64,000 nucleotides of DNA, taken from assembly GCF_046237605.1 (NCBI RefSeq), contig NZ_CP143542.1, positions 3,720,001-3,784,000 on the forward strand. Direction: 5' to 3'. The translations under genes were made by a program, and so were the position numbers. Source of the stretch: Paraperibacillus marinus (lineage in GTDB: Bacteria; Bacillota; Bacilli; Bacillales; DSM-1321). Each line of letters starts with the position of its first letter. The stretch's first letter is position 1. Under the pieces are notes generated by a model. That model saw only the letters and a program-made list of their open reading frames with translations. It did not search any database and was not told the origin of the DNA. Positions 1 to 9,817 of the stretch are shown piece by piece.

Positions 1-1504
1 TTCCTTTTACGATATAGCCGAAATTCGTTATGAACTCAAAGAACCTGCGAAGCTTATCTTCTTTCGGGTCTTCGTGGATCCTGTAAATGAACGGGACGTC
101 CATCCAGTGGAAGTGCTCAGCAACCGTCTCATTGGCCGCAAGCATGAATTCCTCAATCAGCTTTTCCGCCACCGAGCGCTCGCGGAGGACGACCTCTGTC
201 GGCTGCCCTTCTTCATCCACCAGCACCTTCGCTTCTTTGAAGTCAAAGTCGATGGCACCGCGCTTCATGCGTTTTTCCCTAAGAATCTGAGCGAGCGTCT
301 CCATGTCTTCGAACATCGGGACAAGAGGCTCATACCGGGTGCGAAGCTCTTCATCCTTGTCTACAAGAATCCGGTTCACATCATGGTAAGTCATTCGTTC
401 TGTTGTCTTGATGACGCTCTGGAAGATTTCGTGGCTGACTACCTGGCCTTCCGCATCTATTTCCATATCACAGGAAAGGGTAAAACGATTCACCTTGGGA
501 TTCAGCGAGCAGATTCCATTTGATAGTCTGTGGGGAATCATCGGGATAACCCGGTCCACGAGATAAACGCTTGTGCCTCTATCTGCTGCCTCTACATCGA
601 TCGGCGAGCCTTCCTGCACATAATGGCTTACATCTGCGATATGGACGCCGAGCTTATAATTGCCGTTCTCAAGTTTAGTGACCGTTACAGCATCATCCAG
701 GTCCTTCGCATCGGCTCCATCAATGGTGACGATCATCTGGTCTCTCAGGTCACGGCGGTCCTTGATTTCACTTTCATCTATCGTATCAGGAACACTGTTG
801 GCCTGATCGATGACTTCCTCCGGAAACGGCACGATAATGCCATGCTTATGGATGACAGAAAGAATATCGACTCCCGGATCATTTTTATGCCCGAGGATCT
901 CAATCACTTCACCCTCTGCGCTCAAGCCGCCGGTTGGATAGGCAATCAGCTTGACGACCACTTTATGCCCCTCGACTGCCCCCATGGAGGAACCCTTCGG
1001 GATGAAGATGTCGTTTGCAATCTTTTTATCATCTGCGATCACAAAACCAAAATTCTTGCTCTCGGTATATGTACCCACAATATGGAGGATGCCGCGCTCA
1101 ATGATTTTCTCGATAGTCCCTTCGCGCCGCGCTCCCGATTTCTCTTCGGATACTCGTGCCAGGACGATATCGCCATGCATGGCGTTCTTCGTTTCGCTTG
1201 GAGGGATAAATATATCATCCATGCCAGGCTCATCGGGTATGACAAACGCGAACCCTTTGGCATGGCCGGTCAGTTTGCCCCGTATCAGGTTCATCTTTTC
1301 CGGCAGCCCGTATCTGTTATTTCGTGTTCGTACAACAAGTCCTCTTTCTTCCATGTGAACCAGTGCCTTGACAAATTCCTTGAATTCAGAGGAATCCTGA
1401 ATGCCGAATGCCTCTTCCAATTCCTGGACTGTCAATGGTTTATAGCTGCTTTCCTTCATATATTCAAGCAGGCGGTCTACATGCTGCTGGATATTATCTT
1501 CCAC
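1..1504 (-). CDS. rnr: Ribonuclease R, N-terminal 501 residues (runs off the window)
   Basis: 3'-5' exoribonuclease that degrades structured RNA and works with tmRNA/SmpB in ribosome rescue. The translated minus strand shows an N-terminal winged helix (about residues 1-70, with KPLTVQELEEAF), cold-shock/OB domains (about 75-240) and the start of the RNB domain with the acidic cluster TIDGADAKDLDDAV (D262, D265, D268, D270, D271), which binds catalytic metal. The GTG start was chosen because AAGGAGGG lies 7 bases upstream; a TTG sits one codon before it. The gene follows est with a 27-base gap and the same order secG-est-rnr is known in Bacillus. The C-terminal part lies outside the window. 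Confidence 0.96.
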   Translation of the reverse strand, partial: MEDNIQQHVDRLLEYMKESSYKPLTVQELEEAFGIQDSSEFKEFVKALVHMEERGLVVRTRNNRYGLPEKMNLIRGKLTGHAKGFAFVIPDEPGMDDIFIPPSETKNAMHGDIVLARVSEEKSGARREGTIEKIIERGILHIVGTYTESKNFGFVIADDKKIANDIFIPKGSSMGAVEGHKVVVKLIAYPTGGLSAEGEVIEILGHKNDPGVDILSVIHKHGIIVPFPEEVIDQANSVPDTIDESEIKDRRDLRDQMIVTIDGADAKDLDDAVTVTKLENGNYKLGVHIADVSHYVQEGSPIDVEAADRGTSVYLVDRVIPMIPHRLSNGICSLNPKVNRFTLSCDMEIDAEGQVVSHEIFQSVIKTTERMTYHDVNRILVDKDEELRTRYEPLVPMFEDMETLAQILREKRMKRGAIDFDFKEAKVLVDEEGQPTEVVLRERSVAEKLIEEFMLAANETVAEHFHWMDVPFIYRIHEDPKEDKLRRFFEFITNFGYIVKG

Positions 1505-1531
1505 CAAAATTCCCTCCTTAAGCCGGTAACA

Positions 1532-2281
1532 TTAATCTTTCCAATCCAAACTCTCTAAAAATGCGTAGACATCCTCATGGAGCTGTTCCTTTTCTTTATC
1601 CAGCGTAATGACGTGCCCAGAATCCTGGTACCATTTGATGTGCTTCTCCACAGACTCCGCCTCATTATAGATGATATTGGCGCTGTCCGTATTGATCATG
1701 TGGTCGTTGCGTCCCTGAACCACAAACAGCGGAGCATAGATGAGGTCGATCTGTTTCCGGACATCGGCGATCAGCTCCTGAAGGGCTGCCAGCGTATTCA
1801 TCGGGGTCTGGCTGAATTCCTTCATTTCCTTCTCAATCTCTGCCTCTGATTTTCCTTCCCTCTTCTTATATTCCCGCGCATATTCCAGCACCCCGTGATA
1901 CATCACTTCTTCGCTTTTGATGTACATGGGTGCACACATTGGTACGATACCCTTTATAGGAACAGTGTAACCTAATTTCAAGGAAAATACGCCGCCAAGC
2001 GACAAACCGACTGCGGCTATTTCTTCATAGCCTTTTCCCTTTAAATAATTGTAGGCATCCATGACATCCTGCCACCAGTCTTTTGGACCTGTATGGACAA
2101 GTTCCTCCGGCGGGACTCCATGTCCTTTATAATGAGGTGCATGGCAGGTATAGCCGCGCTTTTCAAGATACCTTCCCAGCATGCGCACATCACTTGAGTT
2201 GCCGGTGAAGCCATGCAGCATGAGCACGGCACGCTTTCCTCCCCCTTCAAAAGTGAATGGCTGCGGAAGCTTAATTTTCAT
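1532..2281 (-). CDS. est: Carboxylesterase (Est/YvaK-type alpha/beta hydrolase)
   Basis: Alpha/beta-hydrolase of the monoacylglycerol-lipase-like carboxylesterase family, 249 residues, close to the 247 of the Bacillus enzyme. Visible motifs are the oxyanion region LHGFTGN, the nucleophile elbow GLSLGG (Ser in the middle), the acid-containing QGRNDHMI and the catalytic His in DSGHVITLD near the C-terminus. The start was set at the ATG preceded by AAAAGGAG; an upstream in-frame extension lacks a ribosome site. It lies between secG and rnr in the conserved cluster. The true cellular substrate is not known from sequence. Confidence 0.93.
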   Translation of the reverse strand: MKIKLPQPFTFEGGGKRAVLMLHGFTGNSSDVRMLGRYLEKRGYTCHAPHYKGHGVPPEELVHTGPKDWWQDVMDAYNYLKGKGYEEIAAVGLSLGGVFSLKLGYTVPIKGIVPMCAPMYIKSEEVMYHGVLEYAREYKKREGKSEAEIEKEMKEFSQTPMNTLAALQELIADVRKQIDLIYAPLFVVQGRNDHMINTDSANIIYNEAESVEKHIKWYQDSGHVITLDKEKEQLHEDVYAFLESLDWKD

Positions 2282-2429
2282 GTTAAAAGACTCCTTTTTT
2301 TGCTTTCTATATTGATACTGTTCCACATTGTGGCGTTCATCATAAGAAAATTTTTTTTGATCGTATTTATTATAAGGGATTCTCCCTGCCCCGGCTGTGA
2401 TTCAGGCTTGCAACTTTTTCGTGATAAGC

Positions 2430-2454
2430 AAAAAACCCGGCTTTTGCCGGGTTT
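2430..2454 (-). terminator. Intrinsic terminator after secG
   Basis: On the minus strand AACCCGGC, a four-base loop and GCCGGGTT are followed by a run of T. It lies 10 bases past the secG stop and upstream of est, so est and rnr probably depend on readthrough or their own promoter. Confidence 0.85.
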
Positions 2455-2463
2455 TGGATTAGA

Positions 2464-2697
2464 TTAAAGCTTCACATATGAGACCAGGACTGCAAGGACA
2501 AAAAACAGAACAGCAAGCACAATCGTAACGCGCTGAAGGATCAGATCCATCCCTCTTGCCTTCTGCTTGCCGAATAGCTGTTCAGCACCGCCGGAAATGG
2601 CTCCTGACAGGCCTGCGCTCTTACCGGATTGAAGCAATACGACTATAATAAGTGCAATACAATCAATGACTAATAGAGTAACTAATAATGTGTGCAC
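2464..2697 (-). CDS. secG: Preprotein translocase subunit SecG
   Basis: Small membrane subunit of the SecYEG channel, 77 residues, two hydrophobic segments (about 2-22 and 53-74) flanking the conserved cytoplasmic loop QSGKSAGLSGAISGGAEQL and FGKQKARG. The start is the GTG that has GGAGGGG five bases upstream; this gives an N-terminus (VHTLLVTLLVI) that lines up with known Bacillus SecG. A longer in-frame version starting with MYSGGEF would include the ribosome site and was rejected. Confidence 0.95.
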   Translation of the reverse strand: MHTLLVTLLVIDCIALIIVVLLQSGKSAGLSGAISGGAEQLFGKQKARGMDLILQRVTIVLAVLFFVLAVLVSYVKL

Positions 2698-2894
2698 AAA
2701 TTCCCCTCCTGAATACAACTGCAGTATTTTAAATGTACCATAAAGTTTCCGGTACTACAACGCTTTCCTCACTTCAAGCTCTCCGCCCATTCCACTATTT
2801 TTATGGAAATATGTTTTAGAGCAAGAATTGGGGATAATTTTTATATAACAGCCTTAATACCGGGAGTCCGGATTATGAATAGGGAGGCACCGCC

Positions 2895-3443
2895 ATGTAC
2901 CTGCAGGGCATACGAACCCTCGACCTGATCAATATAGCATTCAGTTTATTTACAGCCATCACCCTTTTTGCGGTCCAGTCCATATGGTTTGACGGGATCA
3001 TGCTGATAGCGGCTGCGATCCTGCTTTGGCAGACAAAATACAGCCACCGGAAGCCATTATTGTTTGCAGCGGGCTTTATCAGCACCTGGTATTTCGCCAG
3101 CCTGCTCACTCGCCCCCTCCTGATTGATACCATCCATATCAGCCAGTTTAATATACATCCGTTATGGATCCCGGTTATCGCAGCCGGGGCTGGTCTTGCG
3201 GCATCTCAGTTCCGGATTGGGACGAGCACACTGACTCTGCTCTGGCTCGCTCTTTATATATTGGCTTCAGTCGAGATGCTCCTCCATAATAAGGGATATA
3301 TGCTTGCCCGCTACTGGACTCCTTCCATGCTGGCAGACACGATTAATCAATATTTCCCGGTGCTGATCGCCGCCCTTTGCATCGGCATCTTTTTGGAAAA
3401 ATTCCAGAAGGCTCTGATCATTGACTATATGAGTAACAAATAG
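2895..3443 (+). CDS. Unrecognised multi-pass membrane protein
   Basis: I do not recognise this 182-residue protein. It is mostly hydrophobic, with about five or six predicted membrane segments (for example around residues 12-28, 30-46, 53-72, 85-103, 107-125 and 150-170) and a short positively charged tail. A good ribosome site (GGGAGG, 8 bases before ATG) and typical codon use support a real gene. It stands alone on the plus strand, divergent from secG and convergent with hemAT, with only a weak GGGGC/GCCCC hairpin at its 3' end. Confidence 0.75.
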   Translation: MYLQGIRTLDLINIAFSLFTAITLFAVQSIWFDGIMLIAAAILLWQTKYSHRKPLLFAAGFISTWYFASLLTRPLLIDTIHISQFNIHPLWIPVIAAGAGLAASQFRIGTSTLTLLWLALYILASVEMLLHNKGYMLARYWTPSMLADTINQYFPVLIAALCIGIFLEKFQKALIIDYMSNK

Positions 3444-3466
3444 AGGGGCACACCTGCCCCTGCTTG

Positions 3467-4768
3467 TTATCCGAGCTCCTGAGTCACCATGGTGAGGCTG
3501 TCAGCCGAGAATGCTACTTCCTCAAAAGCCTTGCCAAGCTCCGTTACGATGCCGGCAAATGCCGCCACTTCTGTTTCCATCCTGTCATTTTGATGCTTTG
3601 TTTCCTTCATCGCCGCCATGATCTGCTCAAACTGCTCTCCCGTTTCTTTCATATTTTCATCTCCGATTGTGACCGCTTTATTGATTTGCTCAAGCGAGCC
3701 TGTCAGCTTTTGCACCTGGGTGTTCGTATTCAAAATAAGGGAAGAAACATTGGAGACGGATTTTTTCGTTTCATCCGAAAGCTTCCGGACTTCTTCTGCC
3801 ACAACCGCAAAGCCCTTGCCTGACTCACCGGCCCTGGCTGCTTCAATGGCCGCATTCAGTGAAAGCAGGTTGGTCTGGTCGGCAATGCCGGTCACGATAT
3901 TCACAATCTCCTGCATATGCTTTGAAATATCAAGAAGAACTTCCACATCATCCAGGGTTGTCTGAACCGTTTCTTTAATGGAAGACATATTTACTTTCTG
4001 TTTTTGAAGCTGCTCCTTGCCTTGCTTGGCCCGCTCCTCAGAAAGCGATGCCATGGCGGTTCCCTCACTTGCAAGACCGGCTATTTCCCCCGACCTGGCA
4101 TTCAGCTGGTGGAAGGAAGCATTGGTTTCTTCAGAGATGGCTGCGAGATTCTGCGATGAACTGGCCACCTGATCGCGGATAATCACTTTTTGCTGTTCTA
4201 TTTCATTGGTGATCCTTTGAGTTTCACTGTCATATGCCTCAAGCACCAATTGCTGTTCCAAATTCAGTATTTTTGATACAGCCCGGATCGTTTCAAAGTA
4301 ATCTTTTTTGGATGCTGTGTTATCCTCCACAATGGCTGCAAGGGAGAGGAACAGATCCTGGAAGGCACACATATACCATTTCGTTTGCAGCCCGATCCTG
4401 ACATGGATGTGGGCGATTTTTGTCCTTTTTTCAAAATACGAGTCATCCACCACACCGTCAAACATTTCTCCGATATGCCGTTTGAGTGTCCCCTTCAACC
4501 GTTCGATGGACGAGTTATCATGAATGATGGAAAGCAGGGACGGCTGATGTTCAAGGTTTTCATAAAAGCGGTCCACGATCCAATCGATCTTTTCCGTTAC
4601 AAATGGCTGCAGAACTTTAATCCTTAATAAATCATCCCGTGTCAGCCCGATCATCGCAATCTGTTTTCTCACATCAGCAGACTGGGGATCAAGGATTACC
4701 CCATCTGCTGCTTCCTCTATTAGAATGGTTTTCTCTGACTTCATTTGTTTGGTTTTCTTGAAAAACAT
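3467..4768 (-). CDS. hemAT: Heme-based aerotaxis transducer HemAT
   Basis: Soluble chemoreceptor: an N-terminal globin-coupled sensor (about 30-185) binds oxygen through heme and signals through a C-terminal MCP domain to CheA. The proximal histidine is most likely H122 in IAHIHVRIGL. The signalling hairpin tip shows the hallmark NLLSLNAAIEAARAGE and GFAVVAEEVRKL sequences. No membrane segments are present, as expected. The start giving MFFKKTKQ makes 433 residues, nearly equal to the 432 of B. subtilis HemAT; an ATG four codons upstream is possible. Its neighbour eno is unrelated and has its own terminator. Confidence 0.92.
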   Translation of the reverse strand: MFFKKTKQMKSEKTILIEEAADGVILDPQSADVRKQIAMIGLTRDDLLRIKVLQPFVTEKIDWIVDRFYENLEHQPSLLSIIHDNSSIERLKGTLKRHIGEMFDGVVDDSYFEKRTKIAHIHVRIGLQTKWYMCAFQDLFLSLAAIVEDNTASKKDYFETIRAVSKILNLEQQLVLEAYDSETQRITNEIEQQKVIIRDQVASSSQNLAAISEETNASFHQLNARSGEIAGLASEGTAMASLSEERAKQGKEQLQKQKVNMSSIKETVQTTLDDVEVLLDISKHMQEIVNIVTGIADQTNLLSLNAAIEAARAGESGKGFAVVAEEVRKLSDETKKSVSNVSSLILNTNTQVQKLTGSLEQINKAVTIGDENMKETGEQFEQIMAAMKETKHQNDRMETEVAAFAGIVTELGKAFEEVAFSADSLTMVTQELG

Positions 4769-4847
4769 TTTGCACCTCATACGGTTTTTACCTTTTTTAT
4801 CGGATGTTTTTTAAAAAGATTTAGCCCGGCAGGATGATGGCGCACAC

Positions 4848-4886
4848 AAAAAAACGGCCCAGACCTCGTCAGGTCTGGACCGTTTT
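4848..4886 (-). terminator. Terminator of the glycolytic operon (after eno)
   Basis: On the minus strand AAAACGG and CCAGACCT pair with AGGTCTGG and CCGTTTT around a four-base loop, followed by seven T. It starts 14 bases after the eno stop and ends the glycolytic unit. Confidence 0.93.
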
Positions 4887-4899
4887 ATATGGAATCAGA

Positions 4900-6195
4900 T
4901 TAGCGCTTCAGGTTATAGAAAGACTTCAAGCCGTCATACACAGCAAGCTCTCCAAGCTCGTCTTCGATGCGGAGAAGCTGGTTGTACTTCGCGATACGGT
5001 CCGTACGTGACAGGGAACCTGTCTTGATTTGGCCGGCATTGGTAGCTACAGCGATATCAGCGATTGTAGCGTCTTCTGTTTCACCTGAACGGTGGGAAAC
5101 AACGGCAGTATAGCCTGCACGCTTAGCCATTTCGATCGCGTCGAAGGTTTCAGTCAATGTACCGATTTGGTTAACCTTGATCAGGATGGAGTTGCCTACA
5201 CCCTGCTCGATGCCTTGAGAAAGCTTCTTGGTGTTGGTTACGAACAGGTCATCACCGACAAGCTGAACTTTGCTGCCAAGACGGTCTGTAAGCAGCTTGT
5301 GGCCTTCCCAGTCATTTTCGTCCAATCCATCTTCGATAGAGATGATCGGGAACTCGTTGACAAGCTCTTCATAGAAGTTAACCATATCTTCAGAAGACAG
5401 TCCGTTGCGGCCTTCGCCTGCAAGGTCATATTTGCCTGTTTCTTTGTTATAGAATTCAGATGAAGCAACGTCCATCCCAAGAAGGATGTCTGTGCCTGCT
5501 TCATAGCCTGCATTTTTAATGGCTTCAATGATTACTTCAAGTGCTTCACGGTTAGAGCCAAGGTTTGGAGCAAAGCCGCCTTCGTCACCAACAGCTGTGT
5601 TCAAGCCCTTGCCGCTAAGAACCTTTTTAAGAGAGTGGAATACTTCAGCACCCATACGAAGTGCTTCCTTGAACGTAGGAGCTCCAACAGGAAGGATCAT
5701 GAATTCCTGGAAGTCTACATTGTTGTCAGCGTGAGATCCGCCGTTGATGATGTTCATCATTGGAGTCGGAAGCTGCTTGGCATTGAATCCGCCAAGGTAA
5801 CGGTACAATGGAAGACCCACAGAATCTGCAGCAGCATGTGCGGCAGCCATGGATACACCAAGAATGGCGTTAGCTCCCAATTTGCCTTTGTTTTCAGTGC
5901 CGTCAAGTGCGATCATCGCACGGTCGATGCCGGCTTGGTCTGTTACATCCATGCCGATCAGTTCATCAGCAATAACGTCATTTACGTTAGTAACAGCCTG
6001 CTGAACACCTTTTCCAAGATAACGGGATTTGTCGCCGTCACGAAGCTCAACAGCTTCATATTCACCAGTTGATGCACCAGATGGGACGATTGAACGGCCA
6101 AAGAATCCAGACTCCGTCATAACTTCTACTTCTACAGTCGGATTTCCGCGGGAATCAAGTACTTCGCGAGCGTATACATGTGTAATGAATGGCAT
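4900..6195 (-). CDS. eno: Enolase
   Basis: Phosphopyruvate hydratase: 2-phosphoglycerate to phosphoenolpyruvate; also a degradosome-network partner in Bacillus. The 431-residue protein is full length. Visible signatures are VLDSRGNPTVEVEV at the N-terminus, the catalytic loop GASTGEYEAVELRDGD, the metal-binding SIEDGLDENDW (Asp/Glu ligands), LVGDDLFVTN, the catalytic lysine in ILIKVNQIGTLTET and SHRSGETED. It is last in the pgk-tpi-pgm-eno unit, 27 bases after pgm, and ends at a strong terminator. Confidence 0.99.
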   Translation of the reverse strand: MPFITHVYAREVLDSRGNPTVEVEVMTESGFFGRSIVPSGASTGEYEAVELRDGDKSRYLGKGVQQAVTNVNDVIADELIGMDVTDQAGIDRAMIALDGTENKGKLGANAILGVSMAAAHAAADSVGLPLYRYLGGFNAKQLPTPMMNIINGGSHADNNVDFQEFMILPVGAPTFKEALRMGAEVFHSLKKVLSGKGLNTAVGDEGGFAPNLGSNREALEVIIEAIKNAGYEAGTDILLGMDVASSEFYNKETGKYDLAGEGRNGLSSEDMVNFYEELVNEFPIISIEDGLDENDWEGHKLLTDRLGSKVQLVGDDLFVTNTKKLSQGIEQGVGNSILIKVNQIGTLTETFDAIEMAKRAGYTAVVSHRSGETEDATIADIAVATNAGQIKTGSLSRTDRIAKYNQLLRIEDELGELAVYDGLKSFYNLKR

Positions 6196-6222
6196 AGTAA
6201 AAACTCTCCTTTTAATGAAAAA

Positions 6223-7758
6223 TTATTTTTTAATAATAGAATTACCGGACATTTCTGCTGACTTTTCAAGGCCCAGCAGTTCAAGCATTGTCGGGGCCAG
6301 ATCGCCAAGGATTCCATCTTCACGCAGTGAGATGCCTTCCTTGGTTACAATGACCGGCACCGGATTTGTCGTATGGGCAGTCATTGGATTGCCTTCAAGC
6401 GTTACAACTTCATCAGCGTTCCCATGGTCTGCCGTGATGATCGCAGAACCGCCTTTTGCAGTGATCAAATCGATGATCCTGCCCAGGCATTCATCCACCG
6501 TTTCAATGGCCTTGATGGTAGGCTCAAGCATTCCTGAATGGCCGACCATATCAGGATTGGCAAAGTTCAGGATGATCGCATCGAAGTTATCTTCCTCGAT
6601 TTCCTTAAGAAGGGCATCCGTCACTTCATAAGCACTCATCTCAGGCTTCAGGTCATATGTAGCCACCTTCGGAGAATCGATCAAAATCCGTTTCTCCCCA
6701 GGGAACTCAGCTTCACGGCCACCGCTCATGAAGAACGTGACATGCGGATATTTCTCGGTTTCGGCTATCCTAAGCTGGGTTTTGCCAGCCTGGGAAAGAA
6801 CCTCTCCAAGTGTATTATCCAGGTTTATCGGCTGAAATGCCACATATCCCTTCACCGTTTCAGAAAAATGAGTCAGGCAGACAAAGAACAGGTCCTTCGG
6901 CGGCTTTGGTCCGCGGTCAAAAGAACGGAAATCATCATTCGTGAACGTATTTGAGATTTGGATAGCACGGTCAGGACGGAAATTATAGAAGATCACCGCA
7001 TCATTATCTTCAATGACAGCGAGCGGCTGTCCTTCTTCGCCCGTGATGACAGACGGCAGGACGAATTCGTCAAAAATTCCGTTTCGGTATGAATCCTCCA
7101 GGCATTCCATAGCCGAGCTGTAAACCGGCCCATCGCCGTATACCATCGCACGATAGGATTTTTCAACCCTATCCCAGCGCTTGTCGCGGTCCATGGAGTA
7201 GAAGCGGCCTGACAATGTAGCAATTTTGCCGACTCCTGTTTCCTTCAGGACTTCCTCAGTCTGGCGGATGAAGCTCTCAGCTGATTTCGGCGGAACATCC
7301 CGGCCGTCAAGGAAGCCGTGGATATATACCTTCTCAAGACCGTGGGCAGCTGCCATTTTAACCAGTGCAAACATATGGTCAATATGACTGTGCACGCCGC
7401 CGTCTGAAAGAAGCCCGAACAAGTGCAGGTTTGTTCCGTTCTTTTTCGCATGATTGATTGCACTCATCAGGGTATCATTCTTTTCGAATTCACCCTTGCG
7501 GATGGCAAGATTCACACGGGTCAGACTCTGATAAACAATACGGCCTGCGCCGATATTCAAGTGGCCGACCTCGGAATTCCCCATCTGACCCTCCGGCAGG
7601 CCGACAGCCTCACCGGACGCTGTCAGATGTGAATGGGGATACTTTTCCCAGAGACGGTCAAAGTTCGGTTTCTTCGATTGTGCTACTGCATTGCCTTTTA
7701 CTTCATCCCGGCAGGCAAAGCCGTCCAGGATGATCAGTGCTACTGGAGACTTAGCCAT
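6223..7758 (-). CDS. gpmI: 2,3-bisphosphoglycerate-independent phosphoglycerate mutase
   Basis: Interconverts 3- and 2-phosphoglycerate with two manganese ions. The protein has 511 residues, exactly the usual Bacillus length. The nucleophile is Ser62 in GNSEVGHLNIG and Asp12 sits in LILDGF; the second metal site is seen in TADHGNADE and AHTTNPVPV. The ATG start has GAGGG 8 bases upstream; an in-frame GTG three codons earlier overlaps that site and was rejected. Its first eight bases (ATGGCTAA) overlap the tpiA stop, which suggests translational coupling. Confidence 0.98.
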   Translation of the reverse strand: MAKSPVALIILDGFACRDEVKGNAVAQSKKPNFDRLWEKYPHSHLTASGEAVGLPEGQMGNSEVGHLNIGAGRIVYQSLTRVNLAIRKGEFEKNDTLMSAINHAKKNGTNLHLFGLLSDGGVHSHIDHMFALVKMAAAHGLEKVYIHGFLDGRDVPPKSAESFIRQTEEVLKETGVGKIATLSGRFYSMDRDKRWDRVEKSYRAMVYGDGPVYSSAMECLEDSYRNGIFDEFVLPSVITGEEGQPLAVIEDNDAVIFYNFRPDRAIQISNTFTNDDFRSFDRGPKPPKDLFFVCLTHFSETVKGYVAFQPINLDNTLGEVLSQAGKTQLRIAETEKYPHVTFFMSGGREAEFPGEKRILIDSPKVATYDLKPEMSAYEVTDALLKEIEEDNFDAIILNFANPDMVGHSGMLEPTIKAIETVDECLGRIIDLITAKGGSAIITADHGNADEVVTLEGNPMTAHTTNPVPVIVTKEGISLREDGILGDLAPTMLELLGLEKSAEMSGNSIIKK

Positions 7759-8512
7759 TCTTTCCACCCTCTAAGAGCTGCAGGAAGGAATCTGCTTCAA
7801 GGCTTGCACCGCCAACGAGTGCACCGTCGATATCAGGCTGGTCCATATATTCGCGGATGTTTGCCGGCTTCACGCTTCCGCCGTACTGAATGCGGACAGC
7901 CTCGGCTGCTTCCTGCGAGAACTGCTCAGCGATGACAGACCGGATATGGGCACATACTTCATTGGCATCCTGTGCTGTAGAAGATTTGCCTGTTCCGATC
8001 GCCCAGATAGGTTCATAAGCGACCACTGTGCTTTTCACCTGATCCTCTGTAAGGCCGGTCAATGCTTTTTTCACCTGATTGCCGACAAGCTCATTCGTCT
8101 GTCCGCTCTCACGCTCTTCAAGCGTCTCACCGCAGCAAACGATTGGTGTCAGATTGTATTGGAAAGCAGCAAGGGTCTTCTTGTTAACGCTCTCGTCGGT
8201 TTCGTTGAACATTTCCCTGCGTTCAGAGTGGCCAAGGATTACATATTGTACCCCAAGGTCCTGAAGTGCGGCAGGGCTTGTTTCCCCTGTGAAAGCACCG
8301 CTTTCCTCGAAGTGCATGTTCTGTGCTCCGACTTTAAGCTCGCTTCCCTGTGTAATCTGCACCAGGCTGTCCAAAAACAGCGCAGGGGAGCAGACAACCG
8401 CTTCTACTGAATCAGCTGAAGGGATGAGGCCTTTGACTTCTTCAACAAAGCTCTTCGCTTCGTCACGCTTTTTATTCATTTTCCAGTTTCCAGCAATAAT
8501 AGGTTTACGCAT
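7751..8512 (-). CDS. tpiA: Triosephosphate isomerase
   Basis: Interconverts dihydroxyacetone phosphate and glyceraldehyde 3-phosphate. 253 residues, normal length. Visible are the substrate-binding lysine in IAGNWKMN, the catalytic histidine in ILGHSERR, the catalytic glutamate in VAYEPIWAIGTG (start of the mobile loop) and the phosphate-binding YGGSVKP and ALVGGASL. It follows pgk by 29 bases and overlaps gpmI by eight bases. Confidence 0.99.
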   Translation of the reverse strand: MRKPIIAGNWKMNKKRDEAKSFVEEVKGLIPSADSVEAVVCSPALFLDSLVQITQGSELKVGAQNMHFEESGAFTGETSPAALQDLGVQYVILGHSERREMFNETDESVNKKTLAAFQYNLTPIVCCGETLEERESGQTNELVGNQVKKALTGLTEDQVKSTVVAYEPIWAIGTGKSSTAQDANEVCAHIRSVIAEQFSQEAAEAVRIQYGGSVKPANIREYMDQPDIDGALVGGASLEADSFLQLLEGGKNG

Positions 8513-8541
8513 ATTACCACCCTTTCCGTTACTTACTGGTC

Positions 8542-9726
8542 TTACTTATCGTTCAAGGCTGTTACGCCAGGCAGTTCCTTGCCTTCCATGAACTCAAGTG
8601 ATGCACCGCCGCCGGTTGAGATGTGAGACATTTTTTCAGCCAGGCCGAACTTCTCGACCGCCGCTGCAGAGTCTCCTCCGCCGATCACGCTGAACACGCC
8701 GTCTGCTTCTGCAAGGGCTTCAGCTACCGCGCGGGTACCATTAGCAAACACATTCAGTTCGAATACACCCATTGGTCCATTCCAGATCACAAGCTTGGAG
8801 TTTTTAATTACTTCAGCATACGTTGCTCTGGTTTTCGGTCCGATATCCAATGCTTCCCAGTCAGATGGAATCTCTGTAATGCTGACTTCCCGGGTATTGG
8901 CATCCTCTGAGAAATCGTCTGCGATGATAACGTCCTCTGGCATATAGAAGTTCACATTTTTCTCTTTGGCCTTTTCAATGAAGGATTTAGCCAGGTCGAT
9001 TTTATCTTCTTCAAGCAGGGACTTCCCAATTTCGTGTCCCTGGGATTTTATGAAAGTATAAGCAAGTCCGCCGCCGATGATCAGGTTGTCCACCTTATCA
9101 AGGAGGTTCTCGATGACGCCGATTTTATCCTTGACCTTCGCTCCACCCACAATGGCCGTGAAAGGACGATCCGGATTCGAGAGCGCTTTGCCAAGTACAT
9201 CAAGCTCTTTCTGCATCAACAGTCCGGCAACGGCAGGAATGTTCTTCGCAATTCCTTCAGTTGAAGCATGGGCACGGTGTGCGGCACCGAATGCGTCATT
9301 CACATACACATCCGCAAGCTCAGCAAACGCCTTGGCCAGTTCAGGGTCATTTTTTTCTTCCCCCGGGTAAAACCTGACGTTCTCAAGAAGAAGGACGTCA
9401 CCTTCAGACATGCTGCTGATTTCTTCTTTGACAGAATCACCGTATGCTTCGTCTGTTTTTTTCACTTGAACATCTAATAGCTCGCTCAGGCGGCCTGCTA
9501 CAGGATTCAGCCTCAGTTCCTCCACTGCCTGCCCCTTAGGACGGCCGAGGTGGCTGGCGAGGATAACCTTCGCTCCCTGCTCTCTTAAATACTGAATGGT
9601 TGGAAGAGCAGCTCTGATTCTCGTATCATCCGTTACTTCGCCATTTTGCATAGGTACGTTAAAGTCGACGCGGCAGAATACCCGTTTGCCCTTAACATCA
9701 ATATCCTTGATTGATTTCTTATTCAT
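8542..9726 (-). CDS. pgk: Phosphoglycerate kinase
   Basis: Transfers phosphate from 1,3-bisphosphoglycerate to ADP. The 394-residue protein carries the signature KRVFCRVDFNVPM, the substrate loop ASHLGRPKG, VNDAFGAAHRAHAS, the hinge and nucleotide region GGAKVKDKIGVIENLL, and the C-terminal GGGDSAAAVEKFG and STGGGASLEFMEG. It is the first gene after the gapA terminator, so it probably has its own promoter in the 190 bases before it, as reported for B. subtilis. Confidence 0.99.
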   Translation of the reverse strand: MNKKSIKDIDVKGKRVFCRVDFNVPMQNGEVTDDTRIRAALPTIQYLREQGAKVILASHLGRPKGQAVEELRLNPVAGRLSELLDVQVKKTDEAYGDSVKEEISSMSEGDVLLLENVRFYPGEEKNDPELAKAFAELADVYVNDAFGAAHRAHASTEGIAKNIPAVAGLLMQKELDVLGKALSNPDRPFTAIVGGAKVKDKIGVIENLLDKVDNLIIGGGLAYTFIKSQGHEIGKSLLEEDKIDLAKSFIEKAKEKNVNFYMPEDVIIADDFSEDANTREVSITEIPSDWEALDIGPKTRATYAEVIKNSKLVIWNGPMGVFELNVFANGTRAVAEALAEADGVFSVIGGGDSAAAVEKFGLAEKMSHISTGGGASLEFMEGKELPGVTALNDK

Positions 9727-9817
9727 GAACCAAAGACCTCCTCATTAAATAGACCGGGGCTGTTCCCACTTGTCATCTGCCCCAGGTTTCACCTGTTAAA
9801 GCTCTTAGCTGTTGTTC

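Noticed and set aside
530..1558. Plus-strand open frame of 342 codons
   Set aside because: Antisense to rnr, whose minus-strand translation gives clear RNase R sequence.
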